Origin: Alpinimonas psychrophila
GTDB lineage: Bacteria; Actinomycetota; Actinomycetes; Actinomycetales; Microbacteriaceae
DNA: 64,000 nt
Reading direction: 5' to 3'
Assembly (NCBI RefSeq): GCF_014137865.1
Contig: NZ_JACGWU010000001.1
Span: 310,001-374,000 of the forward strand
In this document: positions 1 to 8,500 of the stretch, piece after piece
How the letters are laid out: each line of letters starts with the position of its first letter
Position numbering within the stretch: the first letter of the stretch is position 1
The notes under the pieces: model-generated
The model's database searches: none
Seen by the model: only the letters and a program-made list of their open reading frames with translations
Told to the model about the DNA's origin: nothing
Program-made: the position numbers and the translations under genes

Positions 1-1076
1 CCTTCGCAAAAGAGCGGGCGGATATAGGCCGGCACGAAACCGGGAAATTCGAACGCCCGGTCGTAGCCGCCGAGGATGGCTTCGGCGCGAATGGAGTTTC
101 CGTAGTCAAAGACCACGGCTCCGGCATCCTGAAATTCGACCATAGCTTTGACCTGCTTGGCCATGGAAAGTCGCGATTGGCCGGTGAACCACTCCGAGTC
201 CGCTTCGGCCTTGGAATGCCACTCCTCGACCGTCACACCCTCGGGGAGGTAGGAAAGCGGGTCATGAGCGCTGGTCTGATCTGTGACGATGTCGATGGCG
301 ACACCGCGGGCCAACAACTCGGGAAAGACGGTAGCAGCATTGCCCACGAGCCCAACCGAGAGAGGGATGCGAGCTTCTTTGGCGGCGAGCACGCGCGCGA
401 TGGCTTCGTCGATGTTGTGCGTGAACTCATCGAGGTAACCGCGTTGGACGCGGCGAGCAAGGCGGGCCGGGTCGACATCCACAATCAAGACAACGCCGTC
501 ATTCATGGTTACAGCCAACGGCTGAGCGCCGCCCATTCCACCGCATCCGCCGGTGAGAGTGAGTGTTCCGGCCAGGGTGCCGTCAAAATGTCGGGTGGCA
601 ACTGCGCCAAAAGTTTCGTAGGTGCCCTGCAAAATACCTTGCGTGCCGATATAGATCCAAGACCCGGCCGTCATCTGGCCATACATGGTGAGGCCCTCGG
701 CCTCGAGCTTTCGAAAAGCGGGCCAGTTTGCCCAGTCCCCGACAAGGTTGGAATTGGCAATCAGCACACGGGGCGCCCATTCGTGCGTGCGAAACACGCC
801 GACGGGTTTACCGGACTGTACGAGAAGCGTCTCATCAGACTCGAGTCCCTCGAGGGTGCGCACGATGGCATCGTAGGCTTCCCAGTTGCGAGCGGCCTTG
901 CCAGTTCCTCCGTAGACGATGAGATCGTCCGGGCGTTCCGCAACCTCGGGGTCGAGATTGTTCATGAGCATGCGCAAGGGCGCCTCTGTCTGCCAACTCT
1001 TGGCAGTGAGCGTGGTGCCGCGGGCGGCGCGAACGGGGCGAGGTCCGGATGCTGCAGGTGACATCGAGGTGTTCAT
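1..1076 (-). CDS. hutU: Urocanate hydratase (urocanase), 3' part cut by window edge
   Basis: Cytosolic urocanase, second step of histidine degradation (urocanate to imidazolone propionate, with tightly bound NAD+). The frame stays open to the left edge, so about 358 N-terminal residues of a usual ~550 are present. Visible family blocks are [10 protein letters not shown] (about residues 55-64), [13 protein letters not shown] (about 135-147) and [11 protein letters not shown] (about 176-186), which belong to the NAD/substrate site of urocanases. The ATG is chosen because a clear GGAGG lies about 7 nt upstream. It follows hutH by 50 nt on the same strand, so the two form a hut operon. hutI and hutG are not in the window and could lie beyond the left edge. 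Confidence 0.93.
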   Translation of the reverse strand, partial: MNTSMSPAASGPRPVRAARGTTLTAKSWQTEAPLRMLMNNLDPEVAERPDDLIVYGGTGKAARNWEAYDAIVRTLEGLESDETLLVQSGKPVGVFRTHEWAPRVLIANSNLVGDWANWPAFRKLEAEGLTMYGQMTAGSWIYIGTQGILQGTYETFGAVATRHFDGTLAGTLTLTGGCGGMGGAQPLAVTMNDGVVLIVDVDPARLARRVQRGYLDEFTHNIDEAIARVLAAKEARIPLSVGLVGNAATVFPELLARGVAIDIVTDQTSAHDPLSYLPEGVTVEEWHSKAEADSEWFTGQSRLSMAKQVKAMVEFQDAGAVVFDYGNSIRAEAILGGYDRAFEFPGFVPAYIRPLFCE

Positions 1077-1126
1077 TTCAATTCCTCCAAAATGGGAATG
1101 AGCGTCAAAGGGATAAGGTGCCGGTG

Positions 1127-2680
1127 TTAGGAAAGCTCGATGGGTGACGAAGCGCGGGCAACGCGCGCAACATCTCCGTCAAGAACGGCAGCGGAAGCCG
1201 CTTCAATCTCAGGGGAGAGAAAGCGGTCGGGCCCGGGGCCCTGCACGCCAACAGATCGCAGGTGGGCGATGACGGCGGCCGAGACAATGCCTGGAGCGAG
1301 CGGTGTGCGCAGTTCAATACCTCGCGCAGACGTCATGAGTTCAATCGCGAGAACGCGACTGAGCGCATCCACTGATCGCCGCAGTTTGCGACCGGCATGC
1401 CAACCCATTGAGACGTGATCCTCCTGCATGGCGGAGGAAGGAATCGAATCGACCGAGGCGGGGGTAGCGAGACGCTTCATTTCAGATACCAGGCCAGCCG
1501 ACGTGTACTGGGCAATCATCAAGCCCGAGTCCACCCCAACCTCATGAGCCAGAAACGGGGGCAAGCCTTGGTTCCGTGCGCGGTCTAAGAAACGGTCCGT
1601 ACGGCGCTCGCTCATGGAGGCGACATCGGCGGCGACGATCGCTAGAAAATCGAGAACGTAGGCCACTGGGGCTCCGTGGAAGTTACCGTTCGACTCAACG
1701 CGACCGTTTACGGTGAGCACGGGATTATCGACGGCGGAAGCGAGCTCGCGCTCGGCAATTGTGACGGCGTGGGTGACGGTGTCGCGTGCACCGCCATGAA
1801 CTTGAGGGGCGCACCGCAGCGAATACGCATCCTGAACGCGACCGTCATCCGGGCCAGCGTGAGATCCCACAATAGGGGAGTTTGCCAGAACAGCGCGAAT
1901 GTTCGCCGCGGAAACGGCTTGCCCTTCCTGCGGGCGCAAAGCCTGCAAATCCGAAGCGAAAACTTGGTCGGTTCCTAGCAGTCCTTCCACGCTCATCGCC
2001 GCGGCAACATCGGCCGTGGTGATCAGCATGGACAGGTCAGTGAGGGCGAGGACCAGCATGCCCAGCATGCCATCCGTCCCATTAATGAGCGCGAGACCCT
2101 CTTTCTCGGCGAGCACGAGCGGGGCGATCTTGGCGGCTGCAAGAGCTTGAGCGGCGGACATTAATATGCCGGATGCGTCCCGAACATCCCCCTCCCCAAT
2201 GGCCGCCAGCGCACAGTGAGACAGTGGTGCGAGGTCGCCGGAGCACCCGAGCGAACCATACTCGCGAACCACGGGGGTGATTCCGGCGTTCAGCATGGCG
2301 GCATACGTTTCGGCCACGACGGGGCGAACTCCTGTGCGACCGGTCATCAGCGTCGAAAGTCGCAGAAGCATGAGGGCGCGCACAACTTCGCGCTCCACCT
2401 CGGGACCGCTTCCTGCGGCGTGGGATCGAATGAGACTGGTCTGTAATTGCGCGCGCCGATCGCCCTCGATGTAGGTCGTTGCTAGGGCTCCGAAGCCTGT
2501 GGAAATGCCATAGTGAGGATGCGGGTCAGACGCCAGATTCTCGATGATCTGCCGACTATCGGCCACCGTTATGAGAGCCGCTGCGTCGAGTGAGACGGGG
2601 GAATTGAAACGGGCAACATCAACGACGCTGTCGATGCTGACCGGGCCTCGTCCGATTGTGATCGGTGAAAGATTACTCAT
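1127..2680 (-). CDS. hutH: Histidine ammonia-lyase
   Basis: Converts L-histidine to urocanate and ammonia, first step of the hut pathway, cytosolic homotetramer in the family. The frame extends further upstream, but the start is set at [11 protein letters not shown], giving 517 residues, close to the usual ~510. YGISTGFG (residues 57-64) carries the catalytic Tyr. The block [15 protein letters not shown] (141-155) contains the self-cyclising tripeptide that makes the MIO electrophile; here it reads Cys-Ser-Gly (146-148) rather than the textbook Ala-Ser-Gly. It lies upstream of hutU in one operon and is divergent from an IclR-type regulator, the probable local controller. Confidence 0.95.
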   Translation of the reverse strand: MSNLSPITIGRGPVSIDSVVDVARFNSPVSLDAAALITVADSRQIIENLASDPHPHYGISTGFGALATTYIEGDRRAQLQTSLIRSHAAGSGPEVEREVVRALMLLRLSTLMTGRTGVRPVVAETYAAMLNAGITPVVREYGSLGCSGDLAPLSHCALAAIGEGDVRDASGILMSAAQALAAAKIAPLVLAEKEGLALINGTDGMLGMLVLALTDLSMLITTADVAAAMSVEGLLGTDQVFASDLQALRPQEGQAVSAANIRAVLANSPIVGSHAGPDDGRVQDAYSLRCAPQVHGGARDTVTHAVTIAERELASAVDNPVLTVNGRVESNGNFHGAPVAYVLDFLAIVAADVASMSERRTDRFLDRARNQGLPPFLAHEVGVDSGLMIAQYTSAGLVSEMKRLATPASVDSIPSSAMQEDHVSMGWHAGRKLRRSVDALSRVLAIELMTSARGIELRTPLAPGIVSAAVIAHLRSVGVQGPGPDRFLSPEIEAASAAVLDGDVARVARASSPIELS

Positions 2681-2730
2681 GCAACGATTCCACACCCCGC
2701 CGCAGATCGCAAACGCGGGTCTACACTCAT

Positions 2731-2750
2731 GACTGTCCGGTATTACAGAC
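2731..2750. promoter_or_regulatory. Inverted repeat GACTGT-N8-ACAGAC, candidate IclR operator
   Basis: Two 6-nt arms (5 of 6 complementary) with an 8-nt spacer sit in the short divergent region between hutH and the IclR gene. The position, about 50-70 nt upstream of the hutH ATG and just before the regulator, suits an operator controlling both. This is inferred from position and symmetry only. Confidence 0.3.
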
Positions 2751-2771
2751 TTCATGAAAGTGTTGTGTCGC

Positions 2772-3572
2772 ATGGTCAGCCGAAAATCCGAGATATCCTC
2801 CAAGGTTCCCGCCGCGGATGCCACCCTGCGAATCCTGCAACATCTGTCTCGCCAGCGTGGTCCTGTTCCCGCCAGCACGATTGCCACGGCGCTCGATTTG
2901 CCGCGTTCGACGGTGTACCACCTGCTCACAGTGCTCGTCGAACGCAGTTTCGTCGTGCACATACCTGAGGAACGCCGCTACGGTTTGGGCCTTGCCGCCT
3001 ACGAACTCTCTTCCGGTTTCTCTCGTCAGCAACCGCTGACCCGGCTCGGCACACCACTTCTGGACAAACTCGTCGATCGGCTGGGGGAAAGCGCTCACCT
3101 CGCTGTTTTACATGGCACGGATGTCCTCTACCTCGTCGAAGAACGCGCTCCTCGCCGTCCCAGCCTTGTCACTGATGTTGGGGTGCGACTGCCTGCCCCC
3201 CTCACGGCCAGCGGGCGGGCGCTCCTTTCTGCGCTACCACCGGCTCAACTTCGAGCTCTCTATCCCGACAAAGGTGCCTTCACTCAGCGTGAGGGGCGTG
3301 GGCCTCAGTCGTATGGTGAACTCAAGGTACTCTTGGCCCAAGCCCAGCGCGACGGGTACGCCGTGGAGAACGGCGAGATTACTCCTGGCCTTGCCTCAAT
3401 CGGTGTCGTCGTGCGCGATCATGCGGGATGGCCGGCGGCGGGCATCGCCGTCACCTTCCCCATTAGTGAACCCGAGGGGGACGCTCGCCTGAAGCTCATG
3501 ATCGACGCTCTCCTTCCCGCGTTGGCACAGACCGCTCAGGAACTTGGCCGTCGCATTCATGGTGCTAAATAG
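2772..3572 (+). CDS. IclR-family transcriptional regulator, probable hut regulator
   Basis: A 266-residue DNA-binding regulator. The N-terminal winged helix-turn-helix (about residues 13-70, including PASTIATALDLPRSTVYHLL) is followed by the IclR effector-binding domain (about 85-260) with motifs such as RPSLVTDVG, LTASGRALLSALP and GLASIGVVVRD. ATG at 2754 is also possible (six residues longer); the internal MVSRKSE start is preferred because the longer one lies inside the inverted repeat region. It is divergent from hutH-hutU. By analogy with actinobacterial hut clusters it probably senses urocanate or another hut intermediate; ligand and sign of control are not visible. Confidence 0.85.
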   Translation: MVSRKSEISSKVPAADATLRILQHLSRQRGPVPASTIATALDLPRSTVYHLLTVLVERSFVVHIPEERRYGLGLAAYELSSGFSRQQPLTRLGTPLLDKLVDRLGESAHLAVLHGTDVLYLVEERAPRRPSLVTDVGVRLPAPLTASGRALLSALPPAQLRALYPDKGAFTQREGRGPQSYGELKVLLAQAQRDGYAVENGEITPGLASIGVVVRDHAGWPAAGIAVTFPISEPEGDARLKLMIDALLPALAQTAQELGRRIHGAK

Positions 3573-3622
3573 GTATCACGAGACTTCGTCAATCAGTGCT
3601 GAAGGACTGCCATGATTAACCC

Positions 3623-3952
3623 ATGGTTTACCTCTTGCTCGTTGGCGCGATTCTGTTTGAAGTCGTCGGAACGATTTCGCTCAAACTCAGTGAGGGCTTC
3701 TCCAAGGTCATTCCGTCGGTCGTCGTGGTCATCGGCTACCTAGGAGCCTTCGTGCTGTTGGGTATTGGACTCAACAAGGGGCTGAGCGTGTCTGTCTCTT
3801 ATGCAATTTGGGCCGGGGCCGGAACGGCCCTCGTTGCTATTGCCGGCGTCGTCCTGTTCAAGGAACAAATTTCGACACTTGGATTCGTTGGCATTGGCCT
3901 CATTATCGCCGGCGTCGTCATGCTGGAACTTGGCAGCGGCGCCACGCACTAA
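3623..3952 (+). CDS. Small multidrug resistance (SMR) efflux protein, EmrE/QacE type
   Basis: A 109-residue inner-membrane protein with four predicted transmembrane helices, the standard SMR size. The proton/substrate-binding glutamate of helix 1 is present (LFEVVGT, Glu13), and the conserved SYAIWAGAGTAL segment carries Trp63. Members act as antiparallel dimers that exchange protons for quaternary cations or guanidinium. The gene is monocistronic in context, with a regulator gene ending 50 nt upstream. I see no guanidine riboswitch upstream, so a drug/quaternary-amine role is favoured over guanidinium export, but substrate cannot be read from sequence. Confidence 0.9.
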   Translation: MVYLLLVGAILFEVVGTISLKLSEGFSKVIPSVVVVIGYLGAFVLLGIGLNKGLSVSVSYAIWAGAGTALVAIAGVVLFKEQISTLGFVGIGLIIAGVVMLELGSGATH

Positions 3953-4079
3953 CAGCACCGCCCCCAAACTCCGTGCGTTAGGCCAATCGCCCCACGTAAC
4001 CGGCCGTCGTGACCGAATTGATGCAGTGCTGACAGGTCATGCCTTCATCAAGAAACGTTGTCGTTGTCATGTGCACGCC

Positions 4080-4727
4080 TTACTTTGCCAACATTGTTTT
4101 CATCTGGGCAATCTCTGCTGTCTGGCCCGTCACGATGGCATCGCCCAACTTCTTGACCTCCGCGTTGCCTGAGTTTGAAATCATCTTTACCATTTGCAGA
4201 GCACCCTCGTGATGAGCAATCATTCCCTCTAGGTACAGAGTGTCGAAGGCCGTTCCGGTGGCGTTATTCAACGCCGTCATCTCATCATCCGACATCATGC
4301 CGCCCATTCCCATGCCCATGTCATCCGTTCCATGACCCATGGTCGTTGTTGCCCCGGCCTTCTCGATCCAGCTCGTCATGAGTGTGATTTCGGGCGCTTG
4401 AGCATCACGAATCTTTTGAGCCAGTGCCAATACTTCTGGGTTCGCGGATATCGCCAGAGCGAGATCCGACATGTCCACGGCTTGCTGGTGATGGGGAATC
4501 ATCATTTGCGCGAACATGACATCGGTATTGCTGAACTCACTCGAGTTCGAGGACCCCATCATGGAGGTTGTGGAGCCGTTGCCCATCATGCCGTTATCAG
4601 GTGTGCCCACGTTGATCGTGCATCCGGACAAGGCCACGGTGGTAGCGAGTGCAGCGGCCAGGATGCCCGCGGTGCGGACATTTGTTCCAGTCAAAATAGT
4701 CTGTGAAAAATTGGTGCGTGAAAACAT
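4080..4727 (-). CDS. DUF305-family lipoprotein, possibly metal (copper) binding
   Basis: A 215-residue secreted lipoprotein. Residues 17-36 form a signal peptide ending in the lipobox LSGC (Cys36). The DUF305 domain has its two His-His motifs, MIPHHQQAVDMS (His79-His80) and MIAHHEGALQM (His172-His173), plus Met/Gly-rich stretches (MMGNGSTTSMMGSS and HGTDDMGMGMGGMM). DUF305 proteins often sit beside copper-handling genes, and the His/Met pattern fits a soft-metal site, but function is inferred. AAGGA lies about 7 nt before the ATG. A Met/His-containing small membrane protein is encoded 99 nt upstream on the same strand. Confidence 0.85.
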   Translation of the reverse strand: MFSRTNFSQTILTGTNVRTAGILAAALATTVALSGCTINVGTPDNGMMGNGSTTSMMGSSNSSEFSNTDVMFAQMMIPHHQQAVDMSDLALAISANPEVLALAQKIRDAQAPEITLMTSWIEKAGATTTMGHGTDDMGMGMGGMMSDDEMTALNNATGTAFDTLYLEGMIAHHEGALQMVKMISNSGNAEVKKLGDAIVTGQTAEIAQMKTMLAK

Positions 4728-4826
4728 TGTTAATCCTTATAAGTAGTGGAGTAAAAGTAATAGTTGGAAGGGGCTGACTTTTTGTGTATGGGTTCGCCAA
4801 TGAGGGCCCGAACACTCCACGACCGT

Positions 4827-5282
4827 TTACGTTCTACTAATGCCCAAAGAATCGAGACTCACGGCATAGGGCCGAAGGAGGAATCGCCCGGGCCAGTGGT
4901 CGGTGCCGGTAGGAGGACCCGTGGCCCTGGAAGTAAGTATTGACGGGGTCTTCGCGCACCGACGAAGGCCGAAGAAGGTCAGGACTGCGAGGCCGACCGC
5001 CACAATGACGGACCCGAGTGTCGAGGGGGCGACCGTCAGGGGTGTGGATGCTGATGCTGATGCTGATGCTGATGCTGATGCTGCCGACGACGCTGATGTG
5101 CCACTGGAGGCCGTCGTTGAATTGCCCATCACCATGGAGCTGCCGTCCGCCATGATGTGCACCATGGATGATGCAGAGGTTACCGGGGCAACGCAGAGAG
5201 CGTGGACCAACGGGGCCAAGCCAACGAAAAGAGCACCGAGCACGAGAGCAAGGATTCTTTTCTTGAGAGCATGGCGACGCAT
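4827..5282 (-). CDS. Small secreted/membrane protein with Met/His patch and Ala-Ser repeat
   Basis: I do not recognise a family. The 151-residue product has an N-terminal signal or membrane segment (residues 8-28), a Cys at 30, a Met/His-containing patch MVHIMADGSSMVMG (40-53), a low-complexity Ser-Ala run (58-79), a second hydrophobic helix (about 90-106) ending in RRC, and a basic tail. The Met/His patch and the DUF305 neighbour downstream suggest a periplasm-facing copper-related role, which is inference. No Shine-Dalgarno is seen; a TAGTAT hexamer lies 7 nt before the ATG, so the transcript is probably leaderless. Confidence 0.6.
   Translation of the reverse strand: MRRHALKKRILALVLGALFVGLAPLVHALCVAPVTSASSMVHIMADGSSMVMGNSTTASSGTSASSAASASASASASASTPLTVAPSTLGSVIVAVGLAVLTFFGLRRCAKTPSILTSRATGPPTGTDHWPGRFLLRPYAVSLDSLGISRT
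5047..5082. repeat. Six perfect copies of a GATGCT hexamer inside a gene
   Basis: On the minus strand this encodes the alternating Ala-Ser run of the small membrane protein. Because the unit is 6 bp, copy-number slippage would change linker length without breaking the frame. Confidence 0.9.
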
Positions 5283-5289
5283 GAGAAAA

Positions 5290-5295
5290 ATACTA
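5290..5295 (-). promoter_or_regulatory. -10-like TAGTAT, probable leaderless promoter
   Basis: TAGTAT on the minus strand ends 7 nt before the ATG of the Met/His membrane protein, where no Shine-Dalgarno sequence is visible. This spacing puts the transcription start at or next to the ATG. Confidence 0.45.
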
Positions 5296-5367
5296 ATCTT
5301 TATTTCTTTGCGCTAGCTGAAAGAAATTCTGCGAGCAAACTCTGGACTTGCGCAAAAATTAACGCAA

Positions 5368-5401
5368 TTAACACCCGAAATTGGAGAAAATCGGGTATTA
5401 A
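5368..5401. promoter_or_regulatory. Inverted repeat upstream of the ice-binding adhesin
   Basis: Arms TTAACACCCGA and TCGGGTATTAA match at 10 of 11 positions around a 12-nt spacer. The site lies in the 265-nt divergent region between the small membrane protein and the adhesin gene, so it could serve either as an operator. Confidence 0.35.
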
Positions 5402-5402
5402 C

Positions 5403-5433
5403 CTGCACTATTTGCGGGGGAAAGCTGCACTAT
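5403..5433. promoter_or_regulatory. Direct repeat CTGCACTAT, 22-nt period
   Basis: Two identical 9-mers start at 5403 and 5425. A 22-nt period is about two helical turns, so both copies face the same side of the DNA, as expected for an activator binding in tandem. They lie about 115-145 nt upstream of the adhesin ATG. Confidence 0.3.
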
Positions 5434-5527
5434 CGCCGACACGAGGGCGTATTTCGCAATTTATCGCCGCGCAATCCCATACTTTAGACGAGGTGGACCA
5501 GTTAGTCCTCCACATTGGGGTGTTTTT

Positions 5528-5539
5528 TGCGTATACGCA
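5528..5539. promoter_or_regulatory. Perfect 12-bp palindrome TGCGTATACGCA
   Basis: The palindrome ends 8 nt before the adhesin ATG and contains a TATACG hexamer. It could be an operator over the start region or a promoter element; sequence alone does not decide. Confidence 0.3.
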
Positions 5540-5547
5540 CAAGCAAG

Positions 5548-8500
5548 ATGGTACGACCCCGATCAGTGAAGATTTTTACTCTTCCTCACGTTTCCTCTTT
5601 CGCATCCTTGGCTCTCGTCGGGGCCTTACTCTTCGCTGTGCCCGGTGGTATCGCCGCCGCTACAACTAACGGCCCCATTGCTCTCGGCTCGGCTGCGTCG
5701 TTCTCGGCGCTGAGTCCTGCCGGGTTGACAATCAGCGGTAATAGCACGTTCCCCGGCGACGTTGGTGTGGCTGCACCGGATGGGATTCTGACAAGCGATG
5801 GCGCGGCCACCATTGGCGGACAGACCCACAATCTTGACGCCGTTTCGCTGCAGGCTCTCGCCGATGCTCGCACCGCCTACACGGAGGCACGATCGCGCAC
5901 GGCAACACAGGTCCTTCCCGGAGACCTTATTGGCCTGACTCTAACCCCAGGCGTGTACCACTCAGTCGCCGCCGTAGGCCAGACGGGCGCACTGACCCTC
6001 GACGCCGGTGGAGACGCGAACGCCGTCTTCATTTTCCAGATTGATGCCGCTCTCAACACAACGGCCGGCGTCTCAATGAACTTAGCCAACGGGGCAAAGG
6101 CTTCCAACGTTTTTTGGCAGGTGGCTGGCGCTGTAACGACCGGTGCAGGGTCTCATGTCGTCGGCACATTCTTGGCTAAAGCTGCTGTGACCCTTGGGGC
6201 GGGCACCAATGTTGCTGGGCGCACAATTTCGACCGACGCCGCCGTCACAATTCCGGCGAGCTTCTTCACGGGCGCCATGTCGCAATCCATTACAACGGTT
6301 TCTCTTGTCAACGCGAGCAGCGTAACAACAAACAATGCCACCCCCACGATCTCGGGAACGACGGATGCCCAGCCAGGCGATTCGGTGAGTGTTTCCGTTG
6401 AAAATCAGAATCTCAACGCCACCGTGACTGCTTCTGGAACGTGGTCCGTTAACGTGCCGACGCCGCTCAGCGATGGTACTCACGCTGTCGTCGTGACGGT
6501 TTCCAATAGTGCCGGCAGTTCTGTTTCGGCGAATCAAGCCTTGACGATCGATACGACCCCAGACTCCATTACGTTAAGTGGAGCTGCAAGTCGCTCAGTC
6601 GGCACTCAGAACCCAACAGTCTCGGGCACAACAACGGCTCCCGTTAGTTCGAACGTCAGTGTGACGGTCGGCGTTCACAGTTTGACGACAACGGTTCAAC
6701 CTGACGGTTCATTTTCTGTTGCTCTTCCCTCGCTAGTCGATGGCGTGTATACAGTGACAGCAACGGTCACGGATACGGTCGGTAACACGGGGTCGGCCAC
6801 TCAGGCATTGACTGTTGACACAACTGTTGACACGGTCAGTGTTGACGGTGGCTTTGAGCGTCTCGTTGCGAGCACGACACCGACTATTTCTGGTACCACG
6901 GGCCTCACCGCTGGTGCTTTTGTGGGCGTGACGGTTGCCGGTCAGAGTTTCACAGCCCTGGTTGGTGCCGAGGGGCACTGGTCGATCCAGGCGGCAACCT
7001 TGTCGCAGGGCGCCCATGACGTTGTTGCCACGGCTACCGATGCCGCAGGCAACGTGGGATCCTTCACTCAGGTGCTGACGGTTGACACTGTTGCTGACGC
7101 GGTGACCATTGATGGCGGCGTGACTGTGAACGTCATCAGTGCAACCCCCACAGTTTCTGGAACGAGCACGGCTCCAGCCGGAACTACCGTCACGCTCACT
7201 GTCTCCCCTGCGCTTTCCGTTGTGACGACGACGGTTCTCGCCGATTCAACATTCTCTGTTGCTCTACCTGCGCTTTCTGAAGGTCAGCATGACGTTGTGG
7301 CTTCGGTTACCGATGCTGCCGGCAATGTCGGAACATTCACGCAGGCTTTGACCGTTGATACAACCGCCGACACTGTTGCCATTGATGGTGGTCTGACACG
7401 CAGTGTGAACACGGCGACGTCCACTGTTGCTGGAACAACCTCGGCTCCTGATGGCTCAACTGTTGTGGTGAGTGTTGCGGGTCAGGTTGTGACGGCTACA
7501 GTTACGGCCGGTCTTTGGTCAGTTCAGATTGCTGCTCTGACGGACGGCATCCATGATGTTGTGGCGTCAGTTACCGATGCTGCCGGCAATGTCGGAACAT
7601 TCACGCAGGCTTTGACCGTTGATACGACGGCCGACACTGTTGCTCTTGATGGTGGCGCGACGTTGACGGTCACCACTGCTACTCCTCACGTTTCTGGAAC
7701 GACGTCGGCTCCGGTCGGCTCGACTGTGACGGTCGCTGTTACCCCTGGTTTGACGGTTGTCACGGCGACGGTCCTCGCTGATTCAACATTCTCTGTTGCC
7801 CTTCCCTCGCTTGTCGATGGCATGTACGCGGTGACGGTGTCGGTCACTGATGCTGCCGGTAACACGGGTTCGGCAACACAAACGTTGACCATCGATACGA
7901 CAGCGGAGACTATCGGTATTGATGGTGGCTTTGAGCGTCTCGTTGCGAGCACGACACCGACTATTTCTGGTACCACGGGCCTCACGGCTGGTGCTTTTGT
8001 GGGCGTGACGGTTGCCGGTCAAAGTTTCACGGCCCTTGTTGGTGCCGGCGGCCACTGGTCGATACAGGCGGCAGTGCTGACGCAGGGCGCCCATGACGTT
8101 GTTGCCACGGCTACCGATGCAGCGGGCAATATTGGAACCTCTACACAAACTTTGACCGTTGACACGATCGCGGACAATGTCACTATTGATGGCGGTCTGA
8201 CCGTGAACGTCACAAGTGCGACGCCCACCGTTTCGGGAACATCCTCGGCTCCGGCTGGCTCTACTGTTGTCGTGACTGCTGCGGGTCAGGTTGTGTCGAC
8301 CACGGTCACGGCTGGTCTTTGGTCAGTTCAGGTTGCTGCGCTTACTGATGGTGCCCATGACGTTGTTGCTTCGGTAACTGATGCTGCTGGCAATGTCGCA
8401 ACAGTCACGCAGACTTTGACGGTTGACACCGCAACGGCTCCGCCTGCTGTTGACACAACCGCCGACACTGTTGCTATTGATGGTGGTCTGACACGCAGTG

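Noticed and set aside
177-1061. Plus-strand frame of 294 codons at the left edge
   Set aside because: It is antisense to the clear urocanase gene; its product matches no family and has no ribosome site.
3573-3622. Guanidine riboswitch ahead of the SMR gene
   Set aside because: The 50-nt gap lacks the paired ACGR-loop hairpins of mini-ykkC and is too short for ykkC-I.
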